Below are positions 28,824 through 37,137 of a DNA stretch of 39,618 nt, piece by piece. This stretch comes from Bacteroidota bacterium (GTDB lineage Bacteria > Bacteroidota > Bacteroidia > UBA7662): positions 1-39,618 of the forward strand of contig SYHX01000072.1 of NCBI GenBank assembly GCA_005799025.1, read 5' to 3'. How positions within the stretch are numbered: the first letter of the stretch is position 1; each line of letters starts with the position of its first letter. The position numbers and the translations under genes are program-made. The notes under the pieces are model-generated. The model had not been told where the DNA came from. It worked only from the letters and a program-made list of their open reading frames with translations, and did no database searches.

Positions 28824-29870
28824 TCAAATTGGATTCTTCGCTTGCATCTGTTCCCAGTCCCATGCAGTTCGCATCATGTCCTGCAGGCTGTAGCGAATTT
28901 GCCAACCGAGCTCATCGACGGCTTTGCGGTTGTTGGCATAAACGGCAATCACATCCCCTGGACGGCGTGGACCGTAGGACCAAGGTAATTTCATTTGATT
29001 GACCAACTCGAAGGCTTGAATCATTTCCAAAACGGTTTGGCCAATTCCCGTGCCCAAATTGTACACGGACCAGGGGGTGGTTGAAGTGCCTTGTGCAAGG
29101 AGACGGTTGACCGCATCCACATGGGCTGCGGCAATATCGCAAACGTGGATATAATCCCTAAGGCAGGTCCCGTCCCTGGTTGGGTAATCGTTTCCGAAAA
29201 CCGTAAGTTGTTTCCGCTTGCCCATGGCCGTTTGGGTAATGTAGGGGATCAAATTATCCGGGATACCAACTGTGCATTCTCCGATTCTGGCCGATGGATG
29301 AGCCCCTACCGGATTGAAATAACGCAAAGCGATCACTTGTCGTTCTTTGCTATTTTGGGGAAGGGTGGACTTGACCCAATCCCGTAACATTGATTCTCCA
29401 ACGGCTTTGGTTCGCCCATAAGGAGATTCCGGTTCCAGCAGGGGGGACTCTTCGGTCACTGGAATTTCCTTGGGGTTCCCGTACACGGTGCAACTGGACG
29501 AAAAGACCAAATTGCTAATCCCAAATTGATCACAGGCCTGCATCAAGTTGATTTGACCCCCCAGATTATTGCGAAAATAGTGTAGAGGATTCGCCGAGGA
29601 TTCGCCGACCGCTTTGAAGGCCGCAAAATGGATGACGGCATCGATGGCCGGCTCCTGCTCAAGGACCTTGTTCAAGGCGTCTGCATCCACCAGATCCACA
29701 CGATGCTGGCTATACGTCTTGCCGGTAATCTCCTGTATTCTTTGGGAAACCCCGGCTAGGGATCGGCTATAATTGTCCAAGCCGATGAGTTCATACCCGG
29801 CTTCCAGCAAGGCAACGGCGGTATGGGAACCTATATATCCGGTGCTCCCGGTCAAAAGAATGCGTGGCAT
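28824..29870 (-). CDS. galE: UDP-glucose 4-epimerase
   Basis: Extended short-chain dehydrogenase that interconverts UDP-glucose and UDP-galactose for surface polysaccharides. It has 348 residues from the ATG at 29870. The NAD motif GSTGYIG is at 8-14, and the active-site Tyr151 and Lys155 (YGRTK) are present. LGTGIGQTVLEMI and RRPGDVIAVYANNRKAVDEL near the end favour GalE over other family members. The frame extends to 30008 over rfbA, but that part does not match the family. It follows rfbA by 17 bases. Confidence 0.93.
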   Translation of the reverse strand: MPRILLTGSTGYIGSHTAVALLEAGYELIGLDNYSRSLAGVSQRIQEITGKTYSQHRVDLVDADALNKVLEQEPAIDAVIHFAAFKAVGESSANPLHYFRNNLGGQINLMQACDQFGISNLVFSSSCTVYGNPKEIPVTEESPLLEPESPYGRTKAVGESMLRDWVKSTLPQNSKERQVIALRYFNPVGAHPSARIGECTVGIPDNLIPYITQTAMGKRKQLTVFGNDYPTRDGTCLRDYIHVCDIAAAHVDAVNRLLAQGTSTTPWSVYNLGTGIGQTVLEMIQAFELVNQMKLPWSYGPRRPGDVIAVYANNRKAVDELGWQIRYSLQDMMRTAWDWEQMQAKNPI

Positions 29871-29887
29871 GCGAGTTGCGCTAGGGG

Positions 29888-30751
29888 TCAATGCTTGAGC
29901 AAGTTCAACAGGTATTGTCCATAGCCTGACTTGGTCAGGGGCTGGGCGACTTTTTCCAAGCCGGCAGAGTCGATGTAACCCATTCTCCAGGCAATTTCTT
30001 CGATACAACCAATCTTGAGGCCTTGGCGTTCCTCAATGACTTGAACAAATTGCCCGGCCTGCATCAAGGACGCAAAGGTTCCTGTATCCAACCAGGCGGT
30101 TCCTCGGTCCAATACTTGAACGTTGAGTTTACCTTGGGCTAGGTAATGGCGATTCACATCCGTGATTTCGTACTCCCCTCGGGCCGAGGGCTGCAGGTTT
30201 TTGGCAATTTCCACGACTTCTTCGTCGTAGAAATACAAGCCTGGGACTGCAAAATTGGATTTGGGATGGACGGGTTTCTCTTCTATGCTCAGGGCCTGAC
30301 CATTCGCGTCAAATTCTACCACACCATATCGTTCTGGATCTTGAACATGGTACGCAAAAACCACCCCTCCTTCGGGTTGGCTATGCGATTGTAACATTTT
30401 ACTCATTCCGGAGCCATAGAAAATATTATCACCCAGGACCAGAGCCGACTTGGAGCCGTTAATGAAATTGGCTCCCAGGACAAAAGCTTGTGCCAAACCG
30501 TTGGGAACCTCCTGTACCTGATATTCAAAGTGGCAACCAATATTTGCGCCATTGCCCAATAATTTTTGGAAGGAGGGGAGATCCTGGGGGGTGGATATGA
30601 TTAGGATTTCCTGAATGCCGGCCATCATCAACGTGGAGATGGGGTAATATACCATGGGCTTATCGTAAACCGGCATCAGCTGTTTGCTGCTGGCCAAGGT
30701 TAACGGATGTAAACGGGTGCCAGAGCCTCCTGCGAGTACGATGCCTTTCAT
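29888..30751 (-). CDS. rfbA: Glucose-1-phosphate thymidylyltransferase
   Basis: Makes dTDP-glucose from glucose 1-phosphate and dTTP, the first step to dTDP-rhamnose and other sugars. It has 287 residues from the ATG at 30751. The nucleotide-binding motif is [13 protein letters not shown] (6-18), then [29 protein letters not shown] and the product-site GEYEITDVN. No rfbB, rfbC or rfbD is next to it; galE follows instead. The frame runs back to 30934 into pyrB, but the family start is at 30751. Confidence 0.95.
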   Translation of the reverse strand: MKGIVLAGGSGTRLHPLTLASSKQLMPVYDKPMVYYPISTLMMAGIQEILIISTPQDLPSFQKLLGNGANIGCHFEYQVQEVPNGLAQAFVLGANFINGSKSALVLGDNIFYGSGMSKMLQSHSQPEGGVVFAYHVQDPERYGVVEFDANGQALSIEEKPVHPKSNFAVPGLYFYDEEVVEIAKNLQPSARGEYEITDVNRHYLAQGKLNVQVLDRGTAWLDTGTFASLMQAGQFVQVIEERQGLKIGCIEEIAWRMGYIDSAGLEKVAQPLTKSGYGQYLLNLLKH

Positions 30752-30770
30752 GAGAAAGCGGATTGAAGGG

Positions 30771-31709
30771 TTATAAATGGGGGTTACGGATCTGGTCAGC
30801 AAGCAGGTAGAGCACGGCCATGCGCACCGCAACTCCGTTTTCGACCTGTTGCAGGATGATGGAATGAGGTCCATCGGCAATATCCGATTGTAATTCAACG
30901 CCACGGTTAATGGGCCCGGGGTGCATGATGACAATGGAATGCGATAAGCGATCTAATCTTGCTTTGTTAAGTCCGAAGTAGAGGGAGTACTCCCGCAAAG
31001 AAGGAATATAGCGCATTTGTTGCCGTTCAAGTTGAATTCGTAACACATTGGCTACATCACACCATTCCAAAGCCTCGTCCAGGTTTGGTTCAAAGCGAAT
31101 ACCCAAATCTCCAAGATGAGGGGGCATCAAGGTTGCAGGTCCCGTCACCATTACCTCAGCGCCTAATTTTAGGAGACAAAACAGATTGGACATTGCGACT
31201 CTAGAATGCAAAATGTCCCCGACGAGGAGAACTTTAACCCCTTCAATACGGCCAAATTTCTGACGGATCGAAAAGGCATCCAGCAAGGCTTGGGTGGGAT
31301 GTTCGTGGGCGCCATCCCCTGCGTTCACAATACGAGCGTCCACGCGATTAGCCAAAAATTGACAGGTGCCGGCATTCGAATGGCGAACGACCAGCATATC
31401 GATTTTCATGGCCAAGATATTGCGCACGGTATCGCTGAGTGTTTCTCCTTTGGAAATGGAACTTCCATTTCCCGAAAAGTTGACCACATCTGCGGAAAGC
31501 CTCTTTTCGGCTAATTCGAAGGAAAGACGGGTCCTGGTTGAATTTTCAAAAAAAAGATTAGCAATGGTGAGATCACGAAGCGATGGCACTTTGCGGACAG
31601 GTCGGTAGAGTACCTCCAGAAACTGATCGGCTGTCTGAAGAATAAGTTCCAAATCTTGAACGGTAGAATCTTTGATGGCAATCAGGTGCCTGGTGCTCAA
31701 GGTGGTCAT
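30771..31709 (-). CDS. pyrB: Aspartate carbamoyltransferase catalytic subunit
   Basis: Joins carbamoyl phosphate and aspartate in pyrimidine synthesis. It has 312 residues from the ATG at 31709. The carbamoyl-phosphate motif STRTR is at 57-61, the SSISKGE loop lysine at Lys87, and [10 protein letters not shown] and MHPGPINRG are present. In-frame ATGs also occur at 31730 and 31742, and a TTG at 31754; 31709 is chosen because MTTLSTRHL aligns with the usual start. No pyrI regulatory subunit is seen. It follows pyrR, as in the pyrRB pair of other bacteria. Confidence 0.95.
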   Translation of the reverse strand: MTTLSTRHLIAIKDSTVQDLELILQTADQFLEVLYRPVRKVPSLRDLTIANLFFENSTRTRLSFELAEKRLSADVVNFSGNGSSISKGETLSDTVRNILAMKIDMLVVRHSNAGTCQFLANRVDARIVNAGDGAHEHPTQALLDAFSIRQKFGRIEGVKVLLVGDILHSRVAMSNLFCLLKLGAEVMVTGPATLMPPHLGDLGIRFEPNLDEALEWCDVANVLRIQLERQQMRYIPSLREYSLYFGLNKARLDRLSHSIVIMHPGPINRGVELQSDIADGPHSIILQQVENGVAVRMAVLYLLADQIRNPHL

Positions 31710-31768
31710 ACCTGCCGTTAAAGGGTTCATACTGGAGTTCATGGTGGCGTTCAAGCTTGAGTTTATGG

Positions 31769-32335
31769 CTATGGAGATGAGGGTAAGAAAGTTTCTATCC
31801 AGACCTTATCCTGCCCGCATTCTTCGGCCCAATCCACATGGATCCGTTGGTTAGGCAAGGTATTGACTTGACGACCCCGGTAATCGGGACGGATGGGAAA
31901 TTCTTGGCAGTACAGCCTGTGCAATAGCACCATTAATTCGACTCTGGCGGGTCTTCCATAATCCAACAAAGCATCCAATCCGGAACGAAGAGTCCTACCC
32001 GTGAATAACACATCGTCGACAAGAATGACGTTTCGGCCTTCAATCGAGAAGTCGATATGGGTAGTGGAAGGAATCAAAGGCCCTTGCCTTCTTCGAAAAT
32101 CATCCCGGTGGAAGGTCACATCCAACAGACCTAGTGGAATTTTGGCGACAGGGATTTGAAGGCGTTTTTGAAGGATATTATGGATACGTCGCGCCATCAA
32201 AGTGCCCCTGGGTTGGAGGCCGATAAGAAGGCTGTTGCTAAAATCGCCGTGATTTTCAATGAGTTCCTGACTCAAGCGCTCCAACATAAGGCCGAGTTGG
32301 GTAGAGTCTAAGAGATTTTGCCTTCCAGGAGTCAT
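31769..32335 (-). CDS. pyrR: Pyrimidine regulator / uracil phosphoribosyltransferase PyrR
   Basis: A 188-residue type I phosphoribosyltransferase. The PRPP loop reads VDDVLFTGRT (106-115), and RGTLMARRIH and LLDVTFHRDD are PyrR hallmarks. In Gram-positive bacteria PyrR binds leader RNA to attenuate pyr operons. I found no PyrR-binding stem-loop upstream, so here only the enzyme role can be assumed. It lies directly before pyrB. Confidence 0.93.
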   Translation of the reverse strand: MTPGRQNLLDSTQLGLMLERLSQELIENHGDFSNSLLIGLQPRGTLMARRIHNILQKRLQIPVAKIPLGLLDVTFHRDDFRRRQGPLIPSTTHIDFSIEGRNVILVDDVLFTGRTLRSGLDALLDYGRPARVELMVLLHRLYCQEFPIRPDYRGRQVNTLPNQRIHVDWAEECGQDKVWIETFLPSSP

Positions 32336-32365
32336 AAAGGGCTTAGGGCCTTGTTACGGTACTAA

Positions 32366-32785
32366 TCACGGTTTGGGCCGTTGAGCGCGTGCTAAGATAG
32401 CATCAAAATGGGCCTCGCTCAAGGGCATGACAGACAAGCGGGTATGGGTTAGCAGCATCAAGCCGGCCATGGAGGGGTCCGCTTTGAGTTCTTGAAGGGT
32501 TACAGCACGGTCGAAACGGGCCAAAGGCTTTACCCGTACGGCTACCCAAGGCTGACCCTGGCCTGCAGTGGGATCCATAAAGGCCTCCTCGACGATTTCA
32601 ACAAGGCCGACCACCGCCTTCTCGGAAACACTATGGTAAAAAAACGCTAAATCTCCGCTTCGCATGGCTATTAAATTCAATTTGGCACTGTGGTTGCGGA
32701 CACCATCCCAAGTCCCCAACTGCTCCAATTCCAGATCATGCCAAGAGTAGGTTTCAGGTTCGGATTTCAAGAGCCAAAATGCCAT
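32366..32785 (-). CDS. EVE domain protein
   Basis: A 139-residue single-domain protein of the EVE/PUA-like fold. It opens with FWLLKSEPETYSWHDLE and continues with TWDGVRNHSAKLNL, MRSGDLAFFYHS and VVGLVEIVEEA, the core EVE signature. EVE domains bind modified bases in DNA or RNA; standalone bacterial members have been suggested to recognise modified cytosine or tRNA modifications. Here it heads the run towards pyrR-pyrB, 30 bases before pyrR. Confidence 0.9.
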   Translation of the reverse strand: MAFWLLKSEPETYSWHDLELEQLGTWDGVRNHSAKLNLIAMRSGDLAFFYHSVSEKAVVGLVEIVEEAFMDPTAGQGQPWVAVRVKPLARFDRAVTLQELKADPSMAGLMLLTHTRLSVMPLSEAHFDAILARAQRPKP

Positions 32786-32831
32786 AAAAAAGGATCAAAG
32801 GTGGGTAGAGCAAGGGTGATTCGGTATCAGA

Positions 32832-32861
32832 TTGGTATTGTCAAAATTATTCTTTACTTTG
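32832..32861 (+). promoter_or_regulatory. Candidate promoter for xseB
   Basis: TTG (32832-32834), 19 bases, then TTACTTTG (32854-32861), one mismatch from TAnnTTTG. The spacing is what Bacteroidota promoters use. The leader to the ATG at 32888 would be about 20 bases. It overlaps the - strand promoter of the EVE gene. Confidence 0.45.
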
Positions 32862-32871
32862 CTATAGACAA
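32842..32871 (-). promoter_or_regulatory. Candidate promoter for the EVE-pyrR-pyrB run
   Basis: On the - strand: TTG (32871-32869), 19 bases, then TAATTTTG (32849-32842), a perfect TAnnTTTG. Both elements and the spacing fit, making it the best promoter match in the window. It gives a leader of about 50 bases to the EVE start codon at 32785. Confidence 0.55.
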
Positions 32872-32887
32872 CCTAATCCCAAAATTG

Positions 32888-33139
32888 ATGGCACGTAAAG
32901 AAATTGATAAGGCTCAGGTTCCAGGGCTAGGACATGAGGGCTCAGGCAGCACTACTCCAGGAGAGTTCGCAAGCAGGCTTGCGGCTGCAAGAAAATTGGT
33001 GGAAAGCCTTGAGCGGCCAGGCGAAGACCTGGACCAGGCCATGCAGGCCTACACACAGGCGATGGAAGAATTGAATTGGTGCAGGGACTATTTGGCCAAA
33101 GCCCGCCTCAAAGTCGAGCAGTTGGTTTCCAAAAACTAA
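32888..33139 (+). CDS. xseB: Exodeoxyribonuclease VII small subunit
   Basis: Small subunit of the single-strand exonuclease VII; 83 residues from the ATG at 32888. The family core reads FASRLAAARKLVESLERPGE, then LDQAMQAYTQAMEELNWCRD and LAKARLKVEQL. The partner xseA is not in this window. The frame is open back to 32690, but that part is antisense to the EVE gene. The end overlaps the converging GH3 gene by four bases. Confidence 0.85.
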   Translation: MARKEIDKAQVPGLGHEGSGSTTPGEFASRLAAARKLVESLERPGEDLDQAMQAYTQAMEELNWCRDYLAKARLKVEQLVSKN

Positions 33140-34692
33140 CAGGATTGCTTGGCCGCCACGAATTCAATCCAAGACTTGGCATAAGCGCCCTTGAGGACCC
33201 TTGGAAATTTATGTTGGCCCCCAACTTTGCCCATAAAGGTCATCCATTCCAAGGTCAAACTTGTGGGTACTATTTCGAGCTCCATTTGTTGAAGTGCATG
33301 CTGTCGCTCCACCGCATAATCATCGTTGATTTCTTGGAGTATTTGATTCAATTTTTGGGCCAATTCAATTATCCGGGATTGAGCGCTTTCCAAGGCCGAC
33401 TCATCCACACTGAGATACCATCGGTGTCCATAAACCCCTCCATCGCTCAGGCCCATGACGGTGCATTCCCCCAAGGTGATTCCTGACCACAGGGACAATT
33501 GCAAGAGGCCCTCGTTGATATTCTCCAACGACAAATGTTCACCGCAGAGACTTAGGAAATGGTTGGTCCTCCCGGTGATTCGAATTTCCATATGCTCCAA
33601 CGATTCGAATCGAATGGTGTCACCAATCAGGTAACGCCATGCTCCACTGCAGGTGGTGATGATCAAGGCGTAATCACGATGCAGCTCCACACGGTCCAAT
33701 CCGATTGCTTGAACCTCCGGTAACATTTGTCCATCCTCGTCGAAATGTTGCTCGTCAAAGGGAATGAACTCGTAGTAAATGCCGTTATTTAGGTTGAGGC
33801 GCATGCCTTTTTTGAGGTCTTTGTGACGGGCATCGTAAGCAATGAATCCCTCGGATGCCAGGTAGGTCTCAATATAAATTAAGGGCCTACGGCATAAATT
33901 CTCAAAAGCGGGCAAGTAGGGGTCTATGGCGACGCCACCGTAAGCAAAAACCGTGAGGTTAGGCCAAATATCATGGATGGACTTGACCTGATAATGCTCG
34001 ATAATTCGCTGGAAAAGCAATTGCATCCATGCCGGAATACCCGTGACCACCCATATATCCCATAGAGAGGCTTGAAGGACGATCTGTTCAATTTTCTCGT
34101 TCCAATCCCGGATTCGAATGATTTCCTCCCCAGGTTTGAAAAAAGGGTTGAACCAAAGGGGAACCTTGGAAGTGTTGATCCCGCTGAGATCGCCGTAAAA
34201 ATAATGCCCTGAGAATTTAAGATCTGCGGACCCTCCAAGCATCAAGATACCTTTGTCAAAAAGGTTGGTTGGGAAATCGTATAAGGTCAATGCATACATC
34301 TGTTTGATGGAGGTACGCCGCATAGCTTTGATCATGTCGCCCGATACGGGGATGTATTTGCTTGTAGCCTCTGAAGTTCCACTGCTGAGGGCGAAGTATT
34401 TGATTTTGCTGGGCCAGGTGATATTGGATCGTCCTTCATCGTAGGATTTCCACCATCGGTCGTGCATCATGTTGTAATCATGAATGGGAATTCTTCGACT
34501 GAATTCATCCTGCATTTGTCCAGAATCCAGAATGGATGAAAAGCCATAATACTTGCCAATTTCTGTTTGTCTTGCTTTACGCAGCAAACGGAACAAGACC
34601 AACTTCTGTTGAATGGAAGGCTTCAAGATTCCAAATTGCAAGGATTTACCCAGCTCGAGGGTTCGTTTGAACAAAGATCCAAGAAGGGCCAT
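33136..34692 (-). CDS. GH3 family adenylate-forming enzyme
   Basis: A 518-residue protein of the GH3 auxin-responsive family. Plant members adenylate acyl hormones and join them to amino acids; the substrates of bacterial ones are unknown to me. The ATP loop SSGTSEATSKYIP is at 103-115, the YASSE-like motif YLASEG at 277-282, the adenylate Asp in YLIGDTIRF at 354-362, and the hinge GRTNHFLSLCGEHLS at 374-388. It starts 10 bases after pyrE and is probably co-transcribed with it, so its job may relate to membrane or cofactor chemistry and not to hormones; that is speculation. Confidence 0.88.
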   Translation of the reverse strand: MALLGSLFKRTLELGKSLQFGILKPSIQQKLVLFRLLRKARQTEIGKYYGFSSILDSGQMQDEFSRRIPIHDYNMMHDRWWKSYDEGRSNITWPSKIKYFALSSGTSEATSKYIPVSGDMIKAMRRTSIKQMYALTLYDFPTNLFDKGILMLGGSADLKFSGHYFYGDLSGINTSKVPLWFNPFFKPGEEIIRIRDWNEKIEQIVLQASLWDIWVVTGIPAWMQLLFQRIIEHYQVKSIHDIWPNLTVFAYGGVAIDPYLPAFENLCRRPLIYIETYLASEGFIAYDARHKDLKKGMRLNLNNGIYYEFIPFDEQHFDEDGQMLPEVQAIGLDRVELHRDYALIITTCSGAWRYLIGDTIRFESLEHMEIRITGRTNHFLSLCGEHLSLENINEGLLQLSLWSGITLGECTVMGLSDGGVYGHRWYLSVDESALESAQSRIIELAQKLNQILQEINDDYAVERQHALQQMELEIVPTSLTLEWMTFMGKVGGQHKFPRVLKGAYAKSWIEFVAAKQSC

Positions 34693-34702
34693 ATTCGTAA
34701 TT

Positions 34703-35353
34703 TTAATGGGTGTCCGCAGGTGACCATGTCTCCGGTGCGAGCCGCCATTGCTCCAGCGAATCCAAGCTTTGTTGATCCAAGTAGCTGTATTCTATTGCCT
34801 CCTTGAGCAAGTCGCTGTAAGTGCATAAACTGAGTGAACGGAATCCTTGGTCCGCAAATCTTGCAGAGGCCACGGGTAGCCCATAATCAAAAATGCTCAG
34901 AATACCCAAAACGTCAAGCCCTTCCTGACGCAAGGCGGAGGCTGCTAGCAAGGAGCTTCCCCCGGTTGATATCAAATCTTCAATCAAAACCACTCTGGCA
35001 TTGGATTCCCATCGGCCTTCAATTTGGCTTCGGGTTCCGTGCTCTTTGGGTTTGGAGCGGACATAAATAAACGGCAATCCCAATTGCTCTGCGACAAGAA
35101 CCCCTTGAGGAATACCCGCCGTGGCGACCCCTGCGATCAAATCACAACCACTGAACTCGTGAGCAATTCGTTCAGCCAACATTTGACGAATATGCGTCCT
35201 GTACTTGGGGTAGGATAGGGTGACCCTGTTATCGCAATAAATTGGCGATAGCCAACCGGAGGCCCATTGGTAGGGCTTGATTGGCGAAAACTGAACAGCC
35301 TTGGTTTCAAGAAGAATTTGGGCAATCTTAGAGGCAATCTCTCGGGTATTCAT
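34703..35353 (-). CDS. pyrE: Orotate phosphoribosyltransferase
   Basis: Makes orotidine monophosphate from orotate and PRPP in pyrimidine synthesis. It has 216 residues. The PRPP motif EDLISTGGSS is at 125-134, and WASGWLSPIYCDNR and GVATAGIPQGVLVAEQLGLP are conserved blocks. The ATG at 35353 fits the family start. That codon overlaps the start codon of the divergent NUDIX gene (CATG), so there is no intergenic space. Confidence 0.96.
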   Translation of the reverse strand: MNTREIASKIAQILLETKAVQFSPIKPYQWASGWLSPIYCDNRVTLSYPKYRTHIRQMLAERIAHEFSGCDLIAGVATAGIPQGVLVAEQLGLPFIYVRSKPKEHGTRSQIEGRWESNARVVLIEDLISTGGSSLLAASALRQEGLDVLGILSIFDYGLPVASARFADQGFRSLSLCTYSDLLKEAIEYSYLDQQSLDSLEQWRLAPETWSPADTH

Positions 35354-36110
35354 GTCTCAAATTTATCGGTTTTTCTGTCATGAAACGTCATTTGTCTTGG
35401 AAGCATACACCGGCGCTTATTTAGAGGGTATTTCGCAGAAGGATCAAACGCCAGACTACGGGGCTCTAGATGAACCCTATGTCGAGGAGATTTGGACCAA
35501 GATCACGGAATCTCTGAAGCAGGAATCAAGACATAGCCCCAGCAGCCCCAGCAGCGTCAAAGGGACTAGGCTGCGATTCCAGGTGCAGCGTCCAGATTTG
35601 GTCTGGGAAGAATTGTGCAATCGAGGCCTTATTATCCAAGCGGCCGGAGGCATCGTTTATATGGACCAACGCATGTTATGGATGATAAGGAACGGGCGCT
35701 GGGATTTGCCCAAGGGCAAGGCTGAGCCTGGAGAATGCCCTGAACAAACGGCAGTTCGGGAATGTGAAGAAGAATGCGGATTGAAGGGACTCAAGCTGAT
35801 CAATCCTAGTCAGTCCTATAGGACCCACCATTGGTACCTCTACAAAGGTTATCCTGCCTTGAAAACCACGCTATGGTACGAGATAATCGCCCTAGGGGAG
35901 TATAACCAAGTACTGTTGCCGCAAGTTGAAGAGGGCATAACCTCGTTGGAATGGATTGATTATCGGCGCATGTACAGGGAAATCTTGCCCACGACTTATC
36001 CCGCCCTCCGATGCATGGTCGAAGAAATTTACGGGCCCTCCGAAGGCCTTAATGCAGAGATGCCACGGGCAACTACCGCAGGAACAAGGGGTGCGGGATT
36101 TCCGCCGTGA
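35352..36110 (+). CDS. NUDIX hydrolase with extended N-terminus
   Basis: A 252-residue protein. The Nudix box (Gx5Ex7REUxEExGU) spans Gly122 to Leu144 (GKAEPGE, then REC-EE-CGL), with Cys in the place of the usual aliphatic residue after RE. About 95 residues precede the Nudix fold, including a Ser/Pro-rich stretch encoded by repeated AGCCCC units near 35537-35556. The substrate is unknown. The open frame reaches to 35301, but the ATG at 35352 is preferred because it avoids a long overlap with pyrE. The C-terminal 27 codons lie antisense to the end of coaD. The linkage to pyrE and coaD is known in Bacteroidota. Confidence 0.87.
   Translation: MSQIYRFFCHETSFVLEAYTGAYLEGISQKDQTPDYGALDEPYVEEIWTKITESLKQESRHSPSSPSSVKGTRLRFQVQRPDLVWEELCNRGLIIQAAGGIVYMDQRMLWMIRNGRWDLPKGKAEPGECPEQTAVRECEEECGLKGLKLINPSQSYRTHHWYLYKGYPALKTTLWYEIIALGEYNQVLLPQVEEGITSLEWIDYRRMYREILPTTYPALRCMVEEIYGPSEGLNAEMPRATTAGTRGAGFPP
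35358..35365 (-). promoter_or_regulatory. Candidate -7 promoter element for pyrE (near-leaderless)
   Basis: On the - strand this reads TAAATTTG, a perfect TAnnTTTG. It ends only four bases before the A of the pyrE ATG, so transcription would begin at or just inside the start codon and give a leaderless or nearly leaderless message. It lies within the first codons of the NUDIX gene. No TTG was found 17-23 bases upstream. Confidence 0.4.
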
Positions 36111-36520
36111 AGGACAATTTCCCGAACGATGGAGGAAGAAACCGCCTGCAAGCCGGGATCGCAGACCAGAAAAAAGGTCTCTACACCAAATAAATCCTTG
36201 TTGAGTTGAGCGATGCTTTTCTCACTCTCAAAATCAGTGGTATTGCGAAGACCTCTAATAATAAAAGAGGCACCTATTTCTTGACAAAACTTGGCCGTTA
36301 GGTCTTGGTACTGGACCACCTGAACCCGGCTATCCCCTCCCAGCAATTCTTGCAACCACTTGAGCCTTGTTTCCAATGAGAATAGGCTTTTCTTATCCGA
36401 ATTATGTCCTATCCCGACAATCAAGCGGTCAAAATGTTGCAAGGCCCTTTGAATCAAATCCAAATGACCCAGGGTAATGGGATCGAAGGAGCCCGGGAAA
36501 AGGGCAGTGCGCAGATTCAT
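36029..36520 (-). CDS. coaD: Pantetheine-phosphate adenylyltransferase
   Basis: Penultimate step of coenzyme A synthesis: transfers AMP to 4'-phosphopantetheine. It has 163 residues. LFPGSFDPITLGHLDLIQRA holds the nucleotidyltransferase motif TLGH (16-19), and SSSIVREIVLHGG is the conserved C-terminal block. Its start overlaps the rsmD stop by four bases. Its 3' end overlaps the NUDIX gene tail by 82 bases. Confidence 0.95.
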   Translation of the reverse strand: MNLRTALFPGSFDPITLGHLDLIQRALQHFDRLIVGIGHNSDKKSLFSLETRLKWLQELLGGDSRVQVVQYQDLTAKFCQEIGASFIIRGLRNTTDFESEKSIAQLNKDLFGVETFFLVCDPGLQAVSSSIVREIVLHGGNPAPLVPAVVARGISALRPSEGP

Positions 36521-37137
36521 AGAGCCAAGGACCGTTTCTCAAATATACTAAATTGCGTTAGTCCGTAGGTGAGGACCTTGGATGGATCATGATGAAGGGC
36601 AATCCTTTGGTAGGTCATGGCGTGCTCAACGACCAATATTCCGTTCGTGGCGAGCAGGGGCCCTGCAAGAAACTCATCAGCAAGGCCTTCCAGGCGTGGC
36701 TCACCGTAGGGCGGATCGGCTACGACCAAATGAAAAGGGGCAGCCTCTTCAGGTAATTCGGATAAGCGTTCGGTCATTTTCCATGGAAATCGACCGTCGA
36801 CGGTCTGGCCCATGGAGAGTAAATCGAATCCTGCGATTTGCCAATTCTTCAGGCCCCACTTTTGGCGGACTTGCCGCAAATGGCGAAGGGCCTCGGGATT
36901 CATGTCCAAACTAACCAAAAGGGATGCACCTCTGGACAGGCATTCTAAACCCAAAGTGCCTGTACCTGCAAAGAGGTCCAAGGCGCGAATTTGGGGCCAA
37001 TCCAAAAGTGTATCTAGATGATTCATTAGCCCTTGGCGAGCGATATCGGTGGAAGGTCGTACCTCCCAACGCTTTGGCTTTACGGAGATGGAACGACCGG
37101 CCAGACGCCCCCCTGTTATCCGAACTTTTGATTCCAC
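36517..37137 (-). CDS. rsmD: 16S rRNA (guanine(966)-N2)-methyltransferase
   Basis: SAM-dependent methyltransferase acting on 16S rRNA G966; 206 residues. RITGGRLAGRSI near the start, SAM loop LDLFAGTGTLGLE at 54-66 and the catalytic motif DPPY at 141-144 are seen. The start is GTG at 37137, inside the end of the preceding gene (22-base overlap). The pairing rsmD-coaD is widespread in bacteria. Confidence 0.94.
   Translation of the reverse strand: MESKVRITGGRLAGRSISVKPKRWEVRPSTDIARQGLMNHLDTLLDWPQIRALDLFAGTGTLGLECLSRGASLLVSLDMNPEALRHLRQVRQKWGLKNWQIAGFDLLSMGQTVDGRFPWKMTERLSELPEEAAPFHLVVADPPYGEPRLEGLADEFLAGPLLATNGILVVEHAMTYQRIALHHDPSKVLTYGLTQFSIFEKRSLAL

Noticed and set aside
30752-30934. Longer N-terminus for RfbA
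   Set aside because: The extra residues are antisense-free but lie inside the pyrB coding end and lack family similarity; the ATG at 30751 gives the usual MKGIVLAGG start.
33076-33486. 136-codon + strand frame after xseB
   Set aside because: Antisense to the GH3 gene, with repetitive composition mirrored from it; xseB itself ends at 33139 in another frame.
35537-35556. Short AGCCCC/AGCAGC tandem repeat in the NUDIX gene
   Set aside because: Only about two to three units, in frame and encoding a Ser/Pro linker; too short to call a variable repeat.
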